This document shows positions 42,925-57,000 of a DNA stretch of 64,000 bases, one piece after another. A program made the translations under genes and the position numbers. Each line of letters begins with the position of its first letter. Position 1 is the stretch's first letter. Under the pieces are notes generated by a model. That model saw only the letters and a program-made list of their open reading frames with translations. It had not been told where the DNA came from and made no database searches. Source of the stretch: Alnus glutinosa (lineage: Eukaryota; Streptophyta; Magnoliopsida; Fagales; Betulaceae); contig NC_084889.1 in assembly GCF_958979055.1 (NCBI RefSeq), positions 2,108,001 to 2,172,000 on the forward strand, given 5' to 3'.

Positions 42925-45900
42925 CTACTTTGGTTTCTTCACAACAAGGACGGGGCATTTTGCATTCTGAAGACAATAGTTGCTCACACTCCCCAGAAGA
43001 GCCCTGTATCAACACAAGGGTATCAGTGGCCAATAATGGGATGGCCTTCTTTGCAATAGTATGCATCATGATAAGCATATTCCTAATTGCCAATCTAATC
43101 TTATGCGCTACAGAATGCAATGGAGCACTAATCCATCCCACAGCCATTTGTACAAGAATAAAAAATAAGAAGGGCAAAGATGCGGAATAAAGTATTTTCG
43201 TCGCTTCTCACTGTACAAGTCTGGAGATAAAATCATATTTCAATAAACATGAATTAAAATCGGAGGGCCCATGGCAAGGATGTAATACATCTATTGCACT
43301 TACGTGACCAACAGGTGCTTTCAAGTGTGCATACTACATTGCAAGGAAAAGGGTTTATGTCCTCTTCACTGTTAATTAAGTGAGATAGGGAAAATATTCC
43401 CCTAGCTTATGAACTTCAATTTCAGCAGTTCTGTAAACAGATCCTCTGTGTTTGCCTGAGTTTGATGCGTCTATATCTATGTTTAGATGATCCCAACATT
43501 TAAATGTTACCATCCATCGATCTTGGCATGTAGTTCTACTTAGATACATCAACATGAGTTGCAAACCTATAGTTTCATTTGTCTGTATGGATGCTGATTG
43601 CATCATTGGTAACATCAGCATTGCATCAGAATAAGATTAATGGACACTAACCTTTTGATTTTTCCAAGGCCACGCTCACCCAAAACAAGTAAAGTGATGT
43701 CAAACTTTTGAACGACGTCACATATGACCGTACTAGGATCCCCAACCTCTGTAATTGTCTCCGCTTTTACCTACAAAAACAGCATTTATTCATCGGTGTG
43801 GTCAAAAGGATTCAAGGAAAAAACATATGAAATTTCATAGATCTATATCTTAAATGTGAGGTATCTAGAATGAGCATAATTGAAAGATTAAAAAGTTTAT
43901 TTTGGATGTAGGTATTCATTTATTGTTAAAACAAATTTATTTGACTAAAGTTGTTAAGGTTGCACATTAACGTTGAATAAGGCTTATGTTTTCTGTTGAC
44001 CAACGAGGGGCAAATCACAAATGGATGGTCCCAAGACAAAGATAAGTGCAGAACATGTGCCACAGAAACTGCACTGTATATGTATTCCGCATATAGCCAT
44101 CATTCAAGATGTTTCCCTCATCTTTCCCAACTTTTGATGATATATCAATGATTCAAGCATTCTCATCGGTGCAGTGAAAAGAAGCTTAGATCTACTTGAT
44201 ATAGCAAAAAGGTATTTACTTTCTACCTAATAGGTGCAACAGTAGGCATTCAAGAGACCCAACAAGTCTGAATTTCTGATGTTATGTGGCAAAAATTGGT
44301 AGCACCAACAAGAAGATATGAGGGATCATATCATGTGAACAGCCTTTAATGGCTGTATTGTTACTGCAGGAGTTGTATCACCATGTAATCATTTGACAGA
44401 AGGCATTGAGGATAATTAGTATCTACTTTATCTTTGTAATGTTTTAATTTTTTTCGCAGCCTTTAAGGGTTTAGTTTTCATCATCATTTCTGCTCATCTT
44501 TACTGCTGATTTGCTATGCATTTGATAAAGTAAATGAGAAAGTCTTTTGGAAAAAAGGGTAGTTGAGAGCCATCAACATGCACACTTGTCCTTACCCTTT
44601 TGTCTAGGTAAGTTCTATCACAAACATGACATTCCATTCCAACCCCCCTCCCCCTCGTTTCCTAACCCCAACCCCCCTCTTTGGTGTAGGAACTTTCCTG
44701 TTGGCCGTATCAAAAGCTTTCAAAGGAAGAGAAAAAAGCCTGGAAGAAATAATCACAAGAATAAATAGGACAGTATCACCATTGTACTCGTTTATGCTGT
44801 AGATGATTTTAAGAGAAAAAGAACCTGCTATGAGAGTCCAAAGAGGTGTTTAGAGCTCCATAAATTCGAATGAATCATCCTTGTTTCATGTAGAATTGAG
44901 GTAAGTCAATTTGAAGTTTTCAGTTAACTTTAAACAAGGCCTTATACGATATTATTACATTGGTATCTCCATATCGGACTACCAATACCAGTACGTGTTA
45001 AATTACCATCTAAACCAAATTGGACTGAATAATACATAAATTTCTACTACCTTAATAATATTAGAACTTTTAGAAAAGAAAGGAAAAATTAATCATGGAC
45101 GTACCCCATAACTAGCACACATATCCTTAGCTTTCTCCAGAAGAGCCAATGTAAGCTTCTTATGATTTTCTTGGATGGAGTTTGTTAACTCCGGAGCTGT
45201 CATGAACAAACAAATGTAACATATCAATAGAAACTCCAACATCTCAAATAGAATTTTCACTCATTGTATCATCCCGCAAGCATACTAACTATTCGAAAAT
45301 GGAAAACAAGAAGAAGGGGAAGAAGGGCAATGGGATCAGCTCTCCAAATCAGCAGAGGAAAACCTTTGCCCCAACTTCTCAGCTACAAATAGTCTCATCT
45401 CGACATAAGGAGTCTACATTAAACCTTAAGTAGGAGGTGGATGCTCTGATTCTAAGATACAAAACTACCCTCCTCTGTTCAATTGAAACAAAAGTGAAGC
45501 ACGATAAGTGTCATGAAAATGGTTACTTCTTTAGTTCCTAATTGGGGAATATCACACAACTAATAGTGGATTAAATTCACAATTTTCCCATTTGCTTCAG
45601 GTTATGAAATAAGTAGTGATTTAACATGTCCGAGGGTAGAAATCTTGAGTTCGAACCCCAGCTCCTAAAATTTACCCATTTCAAATAAAATATTATATGT
45701 GTTATTTTTTATCGGGTTAAGATTTTGGAATAATCGGTGATTTGATAGCAAATGTTATTATGAGCTAGCAAGGGTTTGGCTTGCAAAATACAAGAAGAAC
45801 AAAGTAGCTAATATCAGTTTGTTCCACATCCCGATTATGGTTTCAAAAATCCATGCATACAACAAAAAAATCACAAAGGATTTAAACAGAAACCCAAACC

Positions 45901-46253
45901 CACTTTTCTTGTCTTTTCTTTTTTTCTCTTCAAAATCAAACTTTAAACAGAAATAGGTATACCGAATCATCGCTTGCTCTCTGCTACTAAAACAAACACC
46001 AAAGAGCATAAAAGAACCAAATAACTTAACTGGCTGAAACAGGGCAGTACATGCGAGCAGAACCAAGAGGCGCGGAGAAGGTGAAACTACTTCTGGGAGG
46101 AGGCTGAGCCATGAAGATCACAAGCGATGAATTTGTTATGGATTCTTTGAGATTGTCAAGCACCCAAGTGAGAGCATAGTGACTGTACTCGCTCTCATCA
46201 ATGGCCACCATCACCTTCCTCTCAGCTTCTACTCCTGCAAACACCTCAGCCAT
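42925..46253 (-). CDS. Universal stress protein (UspA domain), four exons
   Basis: This is a small UspA-fold protein of the ATP-binding class, usually cytosolic and associated with stress responses; the biochemical role of plant members is mostly unsettled. Minus-strand exons in order: 46253-46031, 45196-45105, 43770-43652 and 43003-42925. Joined in frame they give 170 residues. The N-terminus has the first beta strand and ATP-contacting Asp of the family (KVMVAIDESEYSHYAL), then a Pro/Ser-rich insertion (QPPPRSSFTFSAPLG). The C-terminal part has VGDPSTVICD and the signature G-2X-G-9X-G-S as GERG, nine residues, then GS, followed by NAKCPVLVVKKPK at the end. All introns are GT-AG; intron 2 is about 1.3 kb and intron 1 about 0.8 kb. 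Length is normal for single-domain plant USPs. The gene faces the nuclease gene, with 486 bp between the two stop codons. Confidence 0.92.
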
Positions 46254-46600
46254 TTGCTTAGGTTTAGGCCTCAGACACAGACAGATAGTACTATGTTTAG
46301 TGATCGTGGGTAGGATTTTCCACAAAGAAATAAATTTTTTAGGGACTATCGGTTTCTTGTTTCAGGGGATTAACCGCTGAAGGTTGTTGGGAAAACAAAG
46401 GGCGGGTTTTCTAGGTCATAACGGCAAGTCAACCTTGGACTATTGGCGCCACTCGACAATACTTTAAACGGGAAAGCGAGAAATGGATAAGGATCCTCCC
46501 TTTGTGTGCCACGTCGAAAGTTTCAATAACATAACACATCGGAACCAATAAAATTAAAACTAGTGTAATATTTAAGTTAATGTCACATTAACTTAAATAT

Positions 46601-47213
46601 ATATATATATTTTTTTAACAAAATAGTATGCGCTATCATTAATACTGCAAACAGCTTATAGGCTTACAACTAGGGTTGGCAATTTTTGACACGACCCTCG
46701 AACCCGGCACGAACACGACACGAAAAAACTGGGTTTGAGTTTGTTATAATCGGGTTCGGGTCATAATCGGGTTGATCCGATTATAATCGTATTTGGCGGG
46801 TCAACCCGTGATTATAACCCGATTACGCGGGTTGACCCAGTAACCCGATTAAAAAAAAAAAATTTGAAGGTAAAAACTAAAATTGAAGGTTGAAACATGT
46901 GAAAACAGTGAAATTGATGCCGTGTCGGGTAAACGGGTGACACGTTTATTTGTCGTGTTTGTCGGGTCGTGTTCGGGTCACGTTTCACAACCCGATTAAT
47001 AATAGGGTCAGGTTCGTGTCAGACCCGTTTATGTAATCGGGTCAGTCGGGTTGACACGAACCCGACCCGTGAACCCGAATTGCCAACCCTACTTACAACT
47101 TGAAAATAAAGGACATGACCCTCCAACTCTCTAAGCCAGAAGGATCTGGCTTAGTAAAACAGCTGCTAAGCAGAAATACAAACTTTACAAGACAAACACT
47201 TAACCCTCTCTGA
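46601..47213 (-). mobile_element. Short retroposon (LINE tail) with 17-bp target-site duplication
   Basis: CACATTAACTTAAATAT occurs identically at 46584-46600 and 47214-47230. Immediately after the left copy is a TA/poly-T tract, the tail of a minus-strand retroposon. Without the hAT element nested in it, the body is only about 184 bp. It has no clear Pol III boxes, so a 5'-truncated LINE end is more likely than a SINE. Confidence 0.8.
46671..47091. mobile_element. hAT-type MITE with 8-bp target-site duplication, nested
   Basis: TAGGGTTGGCAATT opens the element and its exact complement closes it. CTTACAAC flanks both sides (46663-46670 and 47092-47099), a perfect 8-bp duplication as expected for hAT elements. 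The interior is rich in CGGGTC and GTGTCGGGT-like words and has no ORF of note. Similar wording occurs in intron 2 of the nuclease gene (about 40258-40600). Confidence 0.88.
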
Positions 47214-47230
47214 CACATTAACTTAAATAT

Positions 47231-50200
47231 CTTTAAGTTAGTGGACATAATTTGATTGTATAGAGTGAATTATTTTTTTGACAAATTTCAATAACTTCTA
47301 AATCCATTTTAATATCATAAGTAACTAATTACAAATTAAGTAAATTACCTGGACTAATTTTACATTTTTCTCGATTATTATTTTTCTTCTTCTTCTGTGG
47401 TACAACTATACAAGTTCGAGAATAAGGATTAGTATGACTTTTAGCCAACTAAGGCTTACTTGTAATATAAGTCATGGGTGGACCTTATAGGCCGGGCTTC
47501 CATTGGGCCGGGGGAACATTACTCAGGGGAAAACTGACTTTCGTTGAGAATCACACCACATATCTCATTTTGAGGCCCCCCCCCCCCCCCAAAAAAAAAA
47601 AAAAAAAAAAAGGGGTTAAATACTATCAATTTCAGTCTAATCATATTATATCAAATATTTGTCTTATTATGACCATAACTTAGAGTCTAATCATACTGTA
47701 TAATGATTCACCCTTATCATAACTCGAGTCTTATTATGACGCGCCTCGTGTGGGTTAAAAAGTAAGCGATGGCTTTTAATTTACTTTTCTTTTTTTTTTT
47801 TTAATATATATATATATATATATATAAGTTTACTTATTACTTATTACTTTTCCTTTGGGTGGATGATTGCCAGGGTCTGAGGGCTCCCAACAAAGCATCA
47901 TTGGGCCACTGAAACGGTTGCTAAATGTGCAATAACTAACCTCTCACAGAGACAGATGTCCAATCCTGCCTTCCATTACGTCAACAAAAAGTGATGCTAT
48001 TACGACAGAGAGATAAGGATTGACGCGGTCCAATAGGTGATCCAACAACCTCCCTCCTAGCGAGATTAACCAGTTTTTATGAGTTAAAGTTTCAAACCCA
48101 ACAATTTATCCATATATTAGAATTGTTTACAATTATTTAATAAATTTTAGTCATATATTCAGTCAGGTAAATTTTATAAGTGATCTTTTATAATTATTTG
48201 TCTAAATTTGAGTAAATAATTATAGAGGATTCTAATCCTTTATGCATTGCTAACTGCATATAATCCTTATGTGAAATCATCGGTTAATAAAAATGATTAA
48301 CTTCACACGTGAATTCGAAACCTTTTTTAATAGGTGAGATTTAATATCTACAATATTTAGTTAAAATAAGAAGTAAATGATGAAGATAAGATTTTGCATT
48401 CGTATTATGTTAAATTATTAATTATTTCAAAAGTTAAGTTGACAGGAATTGAAAAATATAATCATTTAATCAATATTTTTGTTAAAGTATTGTGTAAAAT
48501 CTTCTCCTTCTGAATAATAGATGTTATTGGTCCCAAATTGGGTTTAATTAACTATTCCTATTGTATGTGTTAGAAGTACTATTTATTTATTTATTTATTG
48601 GAATATCTATCAAAATTAGAAGCACTCGTAAAAAAGGAGAAAAATATGCAATGAAGCTTGTTGGCGTGGGCTGGCGGGGATGACTCTCATTCTTAAATCA
48701 TTATATATCTAAGAAAATTGCTCGAAACAGAAATAGGATAGAATTTTAGAGGAGACCAAAAGCCATTATAATGACTTGCACTCAAATGTGGCTCTTCCAT
48801 GATGATGGTCTTTAAAGTGGCTTATCTCAAGTTCCTTCACCGCCTAACATGCCCAATGCTTGAGATTCAAGGCTCATGAGGTGGTTATGAAAATTGCCTA
48901 AGTGGCATAAAAATAATGTGAGAGAGAATTATGTATGTTGATAGTTTGGTGAGCTCGGGTTAATAGGTGAGTATGTCGATTCCAATTTACGTACATCGGC
49001 CGATTAGCTTACCAATCCATAAGTTAAATTACCACTTATCTTAAAAATTAAAGTTAATAGAAAAATATTTTAATCATTTAATCAATACTTCAACAATACG
49101 TAATATGAGCAATTAATGTGAAAGGGTAGGTAAACATCCTTTACTTGCTCAAGCATATGCTCAAACAACTCCAACATGTGAAGAATCTACCTGTCTTCTC
49201 ACTTGAACTATTGGCATGGTATGCTATACATACGCATATATAGTTAATTGCACATCCGATCCAATTTTGATGTTATTAATGGTGGTGTCCCTCATATAAG
49301 GAGGTGAGTCACTGAGGTATATATATTAAAGAGAATGACGGGAAAGATAGAATATTGTTTCTATTGCATGGTGGATGGATAAAAATGATGTATAGAATGG
49401 TTTTCTTAATTCTGGCCGAGAGAAAATGTGAGGCGAGGAGTTGAAATAGTCGACAAGTCCACTCACCAAAAGAGCATGTGCATGGAGACCCGAATATCTA
49501 GGCAAATTAATTTATCAAAAGAGTATGGAGACACGAATATCTAGGGAAAAGAAATAAGAAGAAGGATCTGATTCAGATTCACGGAATTTTCAGAGAAAAT
49601 TTAGGAAAAAGTATAAACAATTACAAGGTCAAAGTAAGAGATTCAAGGGATTTGAATAGAAAGCTTAGGAAGAAGTAAAAACATTATTAGTAATTAGAGG
49701 CCCACAAAAGTTGAAATACAAAAAGATTGAGCAATTAGTAATAGAATTATACATCTAAGTCTTAGAAACGTAGGTTGAAATTTACTAAGCCTAGCTTAGT
49801 CTATATTAAGCTGAAATTTTCTATTCAACACTTCGATATTCTTGGGCTGTGAGGGAGCATTGCATAATTAATGGAGGAAACCAAGGAATCAATTTGGTTA
49901 ATTATTAATATTCGACCCCCTCCCTACCCAATCTCGCACGTAAGAAAACACACCATTGAAAAGAAGGTGATCAAGTCTCACTTGAGAGGCATGCATTCTA
50001 TAGACTTGAAATTCTCATTTGCTTCTTAAATTGTTTATTTCCCTTCTAACAAAATATTGACTTAAGCATCAGAGTAATTCTCTACCGACACACTCGACAG
50101 GGTCCTTTGTGCTTTATTTTTTTTTTTATTGTCACAAGCTTCATCGATCTAGAAGTCGGTGTACCAATCAACTGATTCTTCCAATTGCTTAATATTAATT

Positions 50201-51884
50201 AAATTTCTAAGCTCAGAGAAATTAAACTTCAACCTAAGTATCCATTAACTATTCTATTACTAAGCCTCTAAGGCTCTAAGCTTCCGTCTTTATCCATATA
50301 TATTAATATTGAAATATATAATAGTCTTATAGGTTGTTATTAATTACTTTAATACCTTTTAATCCTTCTCCTAGTGTTCCTCATAATTAATTAGCTAGGT
50401 TGTCAACATAGCGCATATACAAGACCTCCTACTTCTGTATTTTTACATTATGGCAGGTGATCATAATGATCGGATTAATTGCTTGAAATAATTTTGAAGT
50501 TTTTATGAATTAAGTACTATCTTAAATCATTAATATATTATCACAAAAATTTAAGTGTTAGAAAATTGTTGATTTAATTATTTATTTAATATTCTAACAT
50601 TTTTTCTCACGTGTGTGATTAAACTCTTCATTTTCTTCCAAAAAAAAAAAAAAAAAACCCTTCCTTAACAAGAATGACAAAAACAACATTTAAATTCAAA
50701 ACCTTTATTCTAATACCATATTAAACCATCACTTATCTCATAAATTTAAACTAATAAAATTAATTTATTTAATTAATATTCTAACTATACATCGTAAATA
50801 CCAAAAAAAAAAAAAAAAAAAAAAAGAGCCAATTATTGCTATAATATTCTCCTATGCTAGCTAAGTCCTTACTAGACCCACCAAAAACTTGACGGCATAA
50901 ACCATTATCTATTTAGTTTGTTAAGAACCAAATTTTCACTATGCTCTTTCTTCACAGAAATAGATCTAGAAATTTTTATTTTTTTATTTTTTTATTTTTT
51001 TTACTTCAGGAAACAAGACGTGATCAAGGGAAAAGTGAATTATAACATTGCAATTAATTCTTTTATTCTGGTTGTATGGATATTCAAATCTATTAGTCCT
51101 TTTCAATGCATGTGGAAAATAAGGTTGTTAGCATTTCAAGTAGTGGACCTTCCACTGCTTTTCCACCGTCAAGTGTGGTCCAATCTGAAATGTTTGAGGT
51201 CATGTACGTTTTCTAAGGCTTAGCAAATCAATCTTATACGTACGTTGTATATACATTAATTCTCTGTCTATCTTTTTCCAAAACCTTTTTATTTCAAAAT
51301 TATCTTCTAAAACACTTTGTTAGCTTAATTAAGCATCAGAGTTATTATTTTTCATCAGCCCACACTGGCAAGTTCTTTTGCTTATATTTTCCTTGTCTTG
51401 CAGGTGCCTTTCGATTGATATTCCAACACACAAAAAAAAAAAAAAAAAACTGTTTTAACATATATATATATATATAATGGACCTCTATAAATTAGACTTA
51501 ACTCTTCATTTATACTCTAGCCCTCGGAATGAACTAGAAATCGATCTGGTTCTATGGCCTGTATATATATATATATATATATATATATGATTTTAACACA
51601 TTGTCTACGTACGTGGGAAATGTTGTATACATGGTATATGAACGTCTTCGTCTAATGGCTGCTATTTACAATAAACATTCCCCACACTTTTACTGCAGTT
51701 ATGGCAGGTGCTTTTAGCAAACGCTACATTCCAAAAGTGTGGTAGGCATACCATTAATTTGATTGATCTTTTTAATTATGATTTCGTTATTAATTTTATT
51801 ACAAAAGTTTTATTATGGTTTTTAATGTACGATGTGACATCATAAGCATAAGTTGCTATATCAAGTTATAGTTTTTTAACGGAA
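47231..51884. other. Gene desert, 4.6 kb
   Basis: No supported gene. Homopolymers, TA runs, and copies of the dispersed repeat with CCACTTATCTTAAAAATTAA (49030) and CCATCACTTATCTCATAAATT (50730). Confidence 0.55.
47576..47611. repeat. C15-A21 homopolymer junction
   Basis: A run of 15 C passes directly into about 21 A and then GGGG. Such a junction is unusual and error-prone in sequencing. Confidence 0.9.
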
Positions 51885-52312
51885 ATTTTTTATTATAATT
51901 TCTGATATTTCATCATTATTGTAATTAAGTATTTAAGTTTTAAAAAGTATCAATTTAAAATATTCTTCTTTTAATTTTTTTCAATTTCAACCCTCCGTTA
52001 GAATTTTTCGTTAAATTCTATCAAAATTTCTAAAATATTATTGAGTTTTTTTTTAAAAAAAATTATAAATTTTTCATAGATTTAGGCATGTGTATTTTTA
52101 CAAATTCCGTTAAATTCTGAACAACACCTAAATCCTTGCAAGTTTTTTTTTTTTTTTTTTTTCTTAAAAAAAAAAGAGTAATATTTTGACAAGATTTAAC
52201 AGAAAATTCTAACGGATACCCTAAATTAACATTTTTTTAAAAAATAAAAATAAAAATTGAGTACTTAATTACAAAAGTGATGAAAGATCATGAATTATAG
52301 GTGAAGTTTTTC
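51885..52312. mobile_element. Long AT-rich hairpin element
   Basis: The left arm (CATCATTATTGTAATTAAGTA, CCGTTAGAATTTTTCGTTAAA) and the complement of the right arm (CATCACTTTTGTAATTAAGTA, CCGTTAGAATTTTCTGTTAAA) are matching inverted repeats over about 200 bp each. The centre is AT-rich with poly-T and poly-A runs. The exact ends are uncertain. Confidence 0.65.
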
Positions 52313-53916
52313 CAATCTTTTATTATACAATCAATAATGTCAAAAATATTTCATTTTTACCATGTTTAGCAGCTACTTTTGGCACGTATAAAAGGATCCT
52401 CTTTGTTTCAAATAAAATGAAGATGACTCATCTTATGGTCAAAATTTTGTTTTATTGCATTTAACGAGATAAATTGTATTATAATGCAATAACATATTCA
52501 CCATATGACAACATATACATAATTAAATCTATAAAATTTGAGAAAACCCTTATGGGTACCCACCTGCTCAAGTAGGTATTGGGAAGGTCACCTACTTGTT
52601 GGGGCATGTGGGAGTCTCTCTCACATTTGTTGTCCAGATTGCTAGCAATCTAAACAACAAAATTGATGGGGATCTCTATTCTCATTGTTGTATATATCTA
52701 ACATATATGATTATTAGCTAGCAATTCAAGCAACAAAATTGATAGAGATATTATATATCTAATCTTGTCAATATTAGGCGGCCTTGTAATGGTCAATATT
52801 GCCACCCACCTAAGCTTGTCAACAATGATATACCATCAATATTAATATTAATGAATTAAGGTTCATACATATATGTAGCTTTACGTCGTGATCATTAAGT
52901 TTACGTACCTCTCACGTACAATTCGATCCAAACTTCAGTCTAGCTTGGAAAGGGTTGTACGTAAATGATTAAGTTTATTCTATTTTCCTAAAGCCATCAA
53001 CAAATGTTATTGGTCTCATTAGTGATACTTATCATGACATACAAAAATATCGAGATTTTCTTACTTTAAATACAAGCTGTAGAAAGTTTGATATCTCATG
53101 AATCTCTCCCATATATTTTATTAATCATGGTATAATATATATTATTATTATTATTCTTGCTGTTACTATATCTTACATAATTCCCACAATCTCTTGAAAA
53201 TAATTCTTAATAAGTTTTCTTATTTATAAAATACGTGCATCCCCTATACATAATCACTAGATCCTTCATTGAAAAATTAAAGGTACGTTACCTTTTTATT
53301 TAATATATATGCACCTACTAGCACAAGCCACTCTGCATTTGGTACCGCAACCATATAAAAAAAAGAAAGATAAAGGTTGACATTAATTCTAAGTTTATAT
53401 CGTTTTTGTCAACATAATTCTTAATTTTATATCCTTTTTTTCATGACAAATAGCGTAATAATTATGAAAAGAATAGAAGTAATTCAATTCTAGAAAACTA
53501 ACAAGCTAACATTTGGCTTAGGAACCGAAAATTTCAATAACACTCAGGAGCAATTCGATTGGTAACATTTTTTCAAATTTTATCAAACCAACCAATAATT
53601 TTTTCTTTCTATTATCAAAATCTCAGAAATCTTTTGATTACATTTTTTTTTTTAAAAAAAAAAAAAAAGAAAGAAAGAAAACATTTACACCCACATTCAA
53701 AACATAAAAATATTTACAAATTACTTTCAAAAACGTACATACCAAACATAGCAATAATACGCACTAAAAACAAAGATTCATAATGTAAGAGCAGAGTGTG
53801 TGAATACGTCTCATGGTGGTCGGGGCCCATCAGCTGCGATCGATTCGACGCCTTAATCAATTCAACGAGCTGTTCCATTTACTCACTCGCATGCCATATT
53901 CCCCCACGTGCTCTAA

Positions 53917-53965
<49 letters not shown>

Positions 53966-54084
53966 CCATTCTCAGCCCCGTTTTATCCCCACGTGCTCTA
54001 ATTCATTTTCTTCTTCCTCTTATACTTCTCTTCCACTCTGCTCTCTCTCTTAAACTCTCTCTGTCTCGATCTCTCTCCGTGAAA
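52313..54084. other. Intergenic and promoter of ILL6
   Basis: An internal repeat (GCTAGCAATCTAAACAACAA near 52640 and GCTAGCAATTCAAGCAACAA near 52717) lies in the left part. The CT-rich leader of ILL6 is at the right end. No other gene seen. Confidence 0.5.
53928..53961. repeat. CT microsatellite in the ILL6 leader
   Basis: About 17 CT repeats lie some 125 bp upstream of the ILL6 start codon, within a wider pyrimidine-rich stretch that runs to the ATG. In plants such tracts often lie in core promoters or 5' leaders. Its role here is inferred only from position. Confidence 0.85.
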
Positions 54085-57000
54085 ATGAATTTTCATTTTC
54101 ACGGACTGCGTTTCTTACTCTTAATCTCTATGATGGTCATCAACAGCATAATCCGATTGGCCGAACCGATACAGACCACCGAAAGCGACCGGTCGTTCTT
54201 CGACCCGGGCTGCTGCCTTGGTTCCAAGCCTTCGTCGGCGGCTCACAAGAACCGGACCTGCATGCCAGCCACGGCTTCTTCGCCGGAGATATCGGGTGCG
54301 GGCTGCGAGGTGTGGACCAGGGCGTGCTCGGAGGCGGTGTTAGGCTTGGCGAGGCGGCCCGAGGCGGTGGAGTGGCTCAGGGGCGTGAGGAGGAGGATCC
54401 ACGCCAACCCCGAGCTTGCGTTCGAGGAATTCGAGACCAGCAAGTTGATCCGAGACGAGCTGGACCGCATGGACGTCGAGTACAAGCATCCGTTAGCCAA
54501 GACGGGTATTCGGGCGTGGATCGGGACCGGTGGCCCGCCTTTTGTGGCGATCAGAGCTGACATGGACGCTCTCCCAATTCAGGTTTCTATATTCACTATT
54601 GAAATAGTTTTTGGGTTTAATTTGTAGATTTTTCTTTTTAGTTTAAAAAACTATTTTGCGTCTCTTTAATGAAGAACTTTTGGAAACTTGAAGTTCAAGA
54701 TATGTTTCTTCGATTATATTTTATTTATTTATTTATTTATTACTTGGGGTTTCCAAATTTGGAATAGGTTGATTTATAGTCACTCATAAACCTTCATTTT
54801 AAATATTTTTTTTTAGTATTTTTCTTCTTACTTGGTGTTTCCAAATTTGGAATAAGTTGATTTAGTCACTCATAAACCTTCTTTTAAAAACAATGGCAAC
54901 TGAAAAATAGAAAAATAAATAAATTTATTGTAAGCTTCAACTTAATTCTCTCTAATTTTTATATTTCCCTTTTTATACTGACGTGACACAAAGATTAAGA
55001 TACGATATTCGTTAAGGATGTCAGTAAAGACGTCAGACAGTACAAATAAAAATATCTTATAAATTGTCTTGTCACATAGTACAAACAGGTTTGTCATGAA
55101 TTTATTGACATAAATTGTAATAGATAAAAGAAATATATATATATTTTTTTAAAGCAAATATGTTTTTAATGTTGCATGTGATGGATTATGGGACATGCAG
55201 TTCAGATCCCAAGGCAAAAAGTTTTACTGCCATGGCGGCGTGGGTTATTTTGAAGGAATGACTTCATATATGTGCCTCTTTTGTGGGTTTTCTAGTTAGT
55301 CCAAATAAGAATTCCCTTAGCTTGTATGTTTCTATGGGCAGTTCTTTCTTTTTACTTGTGATGATAATTGCACTGAAAACTCCAAAAGCATGAAAATGCT
55401 ATCCTGATATAAGGCTACATAATTTGTTTCGATTGTTAACACTTTTTTAAGGGTGTTTTTGAAAGTTTGAAAAAGTGTTCGTACGTAATTTTGAGTGTTT
55501 TGTTTAATAAGTTGTTAGTAAATATTGTTTTAAATTTTGTTACAGGAAGCTGTAGAATGGGAGCACAAAAGCAAAGTTGCAGGCAAAATGCACGCTTGTG
55601 GGCATGATGCACATGTTGCCATGCTTCTTGGTGCTGCCAAGATATTGAAGACTCGCGAACATCTTTTGAAGGTTTGGCTTCGATCGATCAGCTCATTTCT
55701 ATAACGATTAATGAATGCACGGTTCAAATTTGTCCTGCATTTTTTGTTTTGTGACTGATTTTTTTTCCTCCTTTTCTTTATTGTTTAGGATTCCTTTCGA
55801 TTAAAATTTCACACTTTGGACATATGATATTAGATTAATTAATTAGGTAGGAGGGAAATTTTGTCCTCTGCAAGGCCAAATGTGAGAGGATGGATCGAGT
55901 GGTGCAATACCTTTCAAAAGGGTTGAATTTGTGTGGACAACATTGGATCCACAAAAAGTACTACTGCAAAAGGATGGGATTATTTATTACTCCGTCGTGT
56001 GTAGCTACACATGACCTTAAAGGATTTCTGCTTTGCTGTTTGGACGTTTTGTGGCATTTATAACTTGTCTTGGCTTCAGTTTGTTTGGCAATTAATGGGT
56101 TTTTCTTCAATTGATGCCATGAACAGAATGCCTCCATTAACACCTTTGCTTCTGTCTTGTCTTTGCTATTTCTACTTTATGCCCACTTGATTCACATCCA
56201 TCCACGTAGGGGAGGAGAGCAATCAGTAAAATAAAATAAAATTCCCAACTGGCACAACTGCATATTGGAATTCATTGGCAAAAGGACTAAATTTGATATG
56301 AATTCCTCTTAGTAAAAATGGCACTCATTGCAACCCATAGATGTAATAATAATATTGTACGACGAGCTTTGCTCTTGCTTTTTCCTATAGCACAAAGCTC
56401 AAGCATGTTATGTTTTATGAACACCATTGTCGATCAATTGACTTACAAAAAGAGCATTCATGAGCTTTGGGATTCCTTGTGGAGTTGGTGTAACCTTGAA
56501 AGTTGTTTTATTCTTCACATCTTTGGTTATAATTTTACACATAAATGGTTGATTTGCTGGGGGTGTGATGTGTGAACAGTGGGTATTTTTTGTCACGCGC
56601 TTGCGCTTTTGCTTTTCCTGTTCTTGTTTTAATAATTGTCGGGTATTGCATTTGTCCCTTATTCTATGTTGGGTGTTTTTCAGAATCAGAAACCCACAAT
56701 AAATATCACATGTGCATGAATACCTTTGTGGTACTAAATTGTTATATTTATTTTGGTCAACAGTGTTTACATGACTAAATTGTTAGCTGGAAACAGGTAC
56801 AAGTTTTTGGTTGAAATTGGTGTAGTTTAATTTAAGTATGAAAGGGATATGATGATACAAGTTCTCCTCAGATTTTGAGGAGTTTGGCTTGCTTCCGGCC
56901 GTGAAAAAAATCACTGGAATTTTTCTTGCGGAAAAAATAAACAGTAGATATGGCTTTCTTTCAGTGAAAAAATAACTGGAATTATCCCATATATTCCCTG

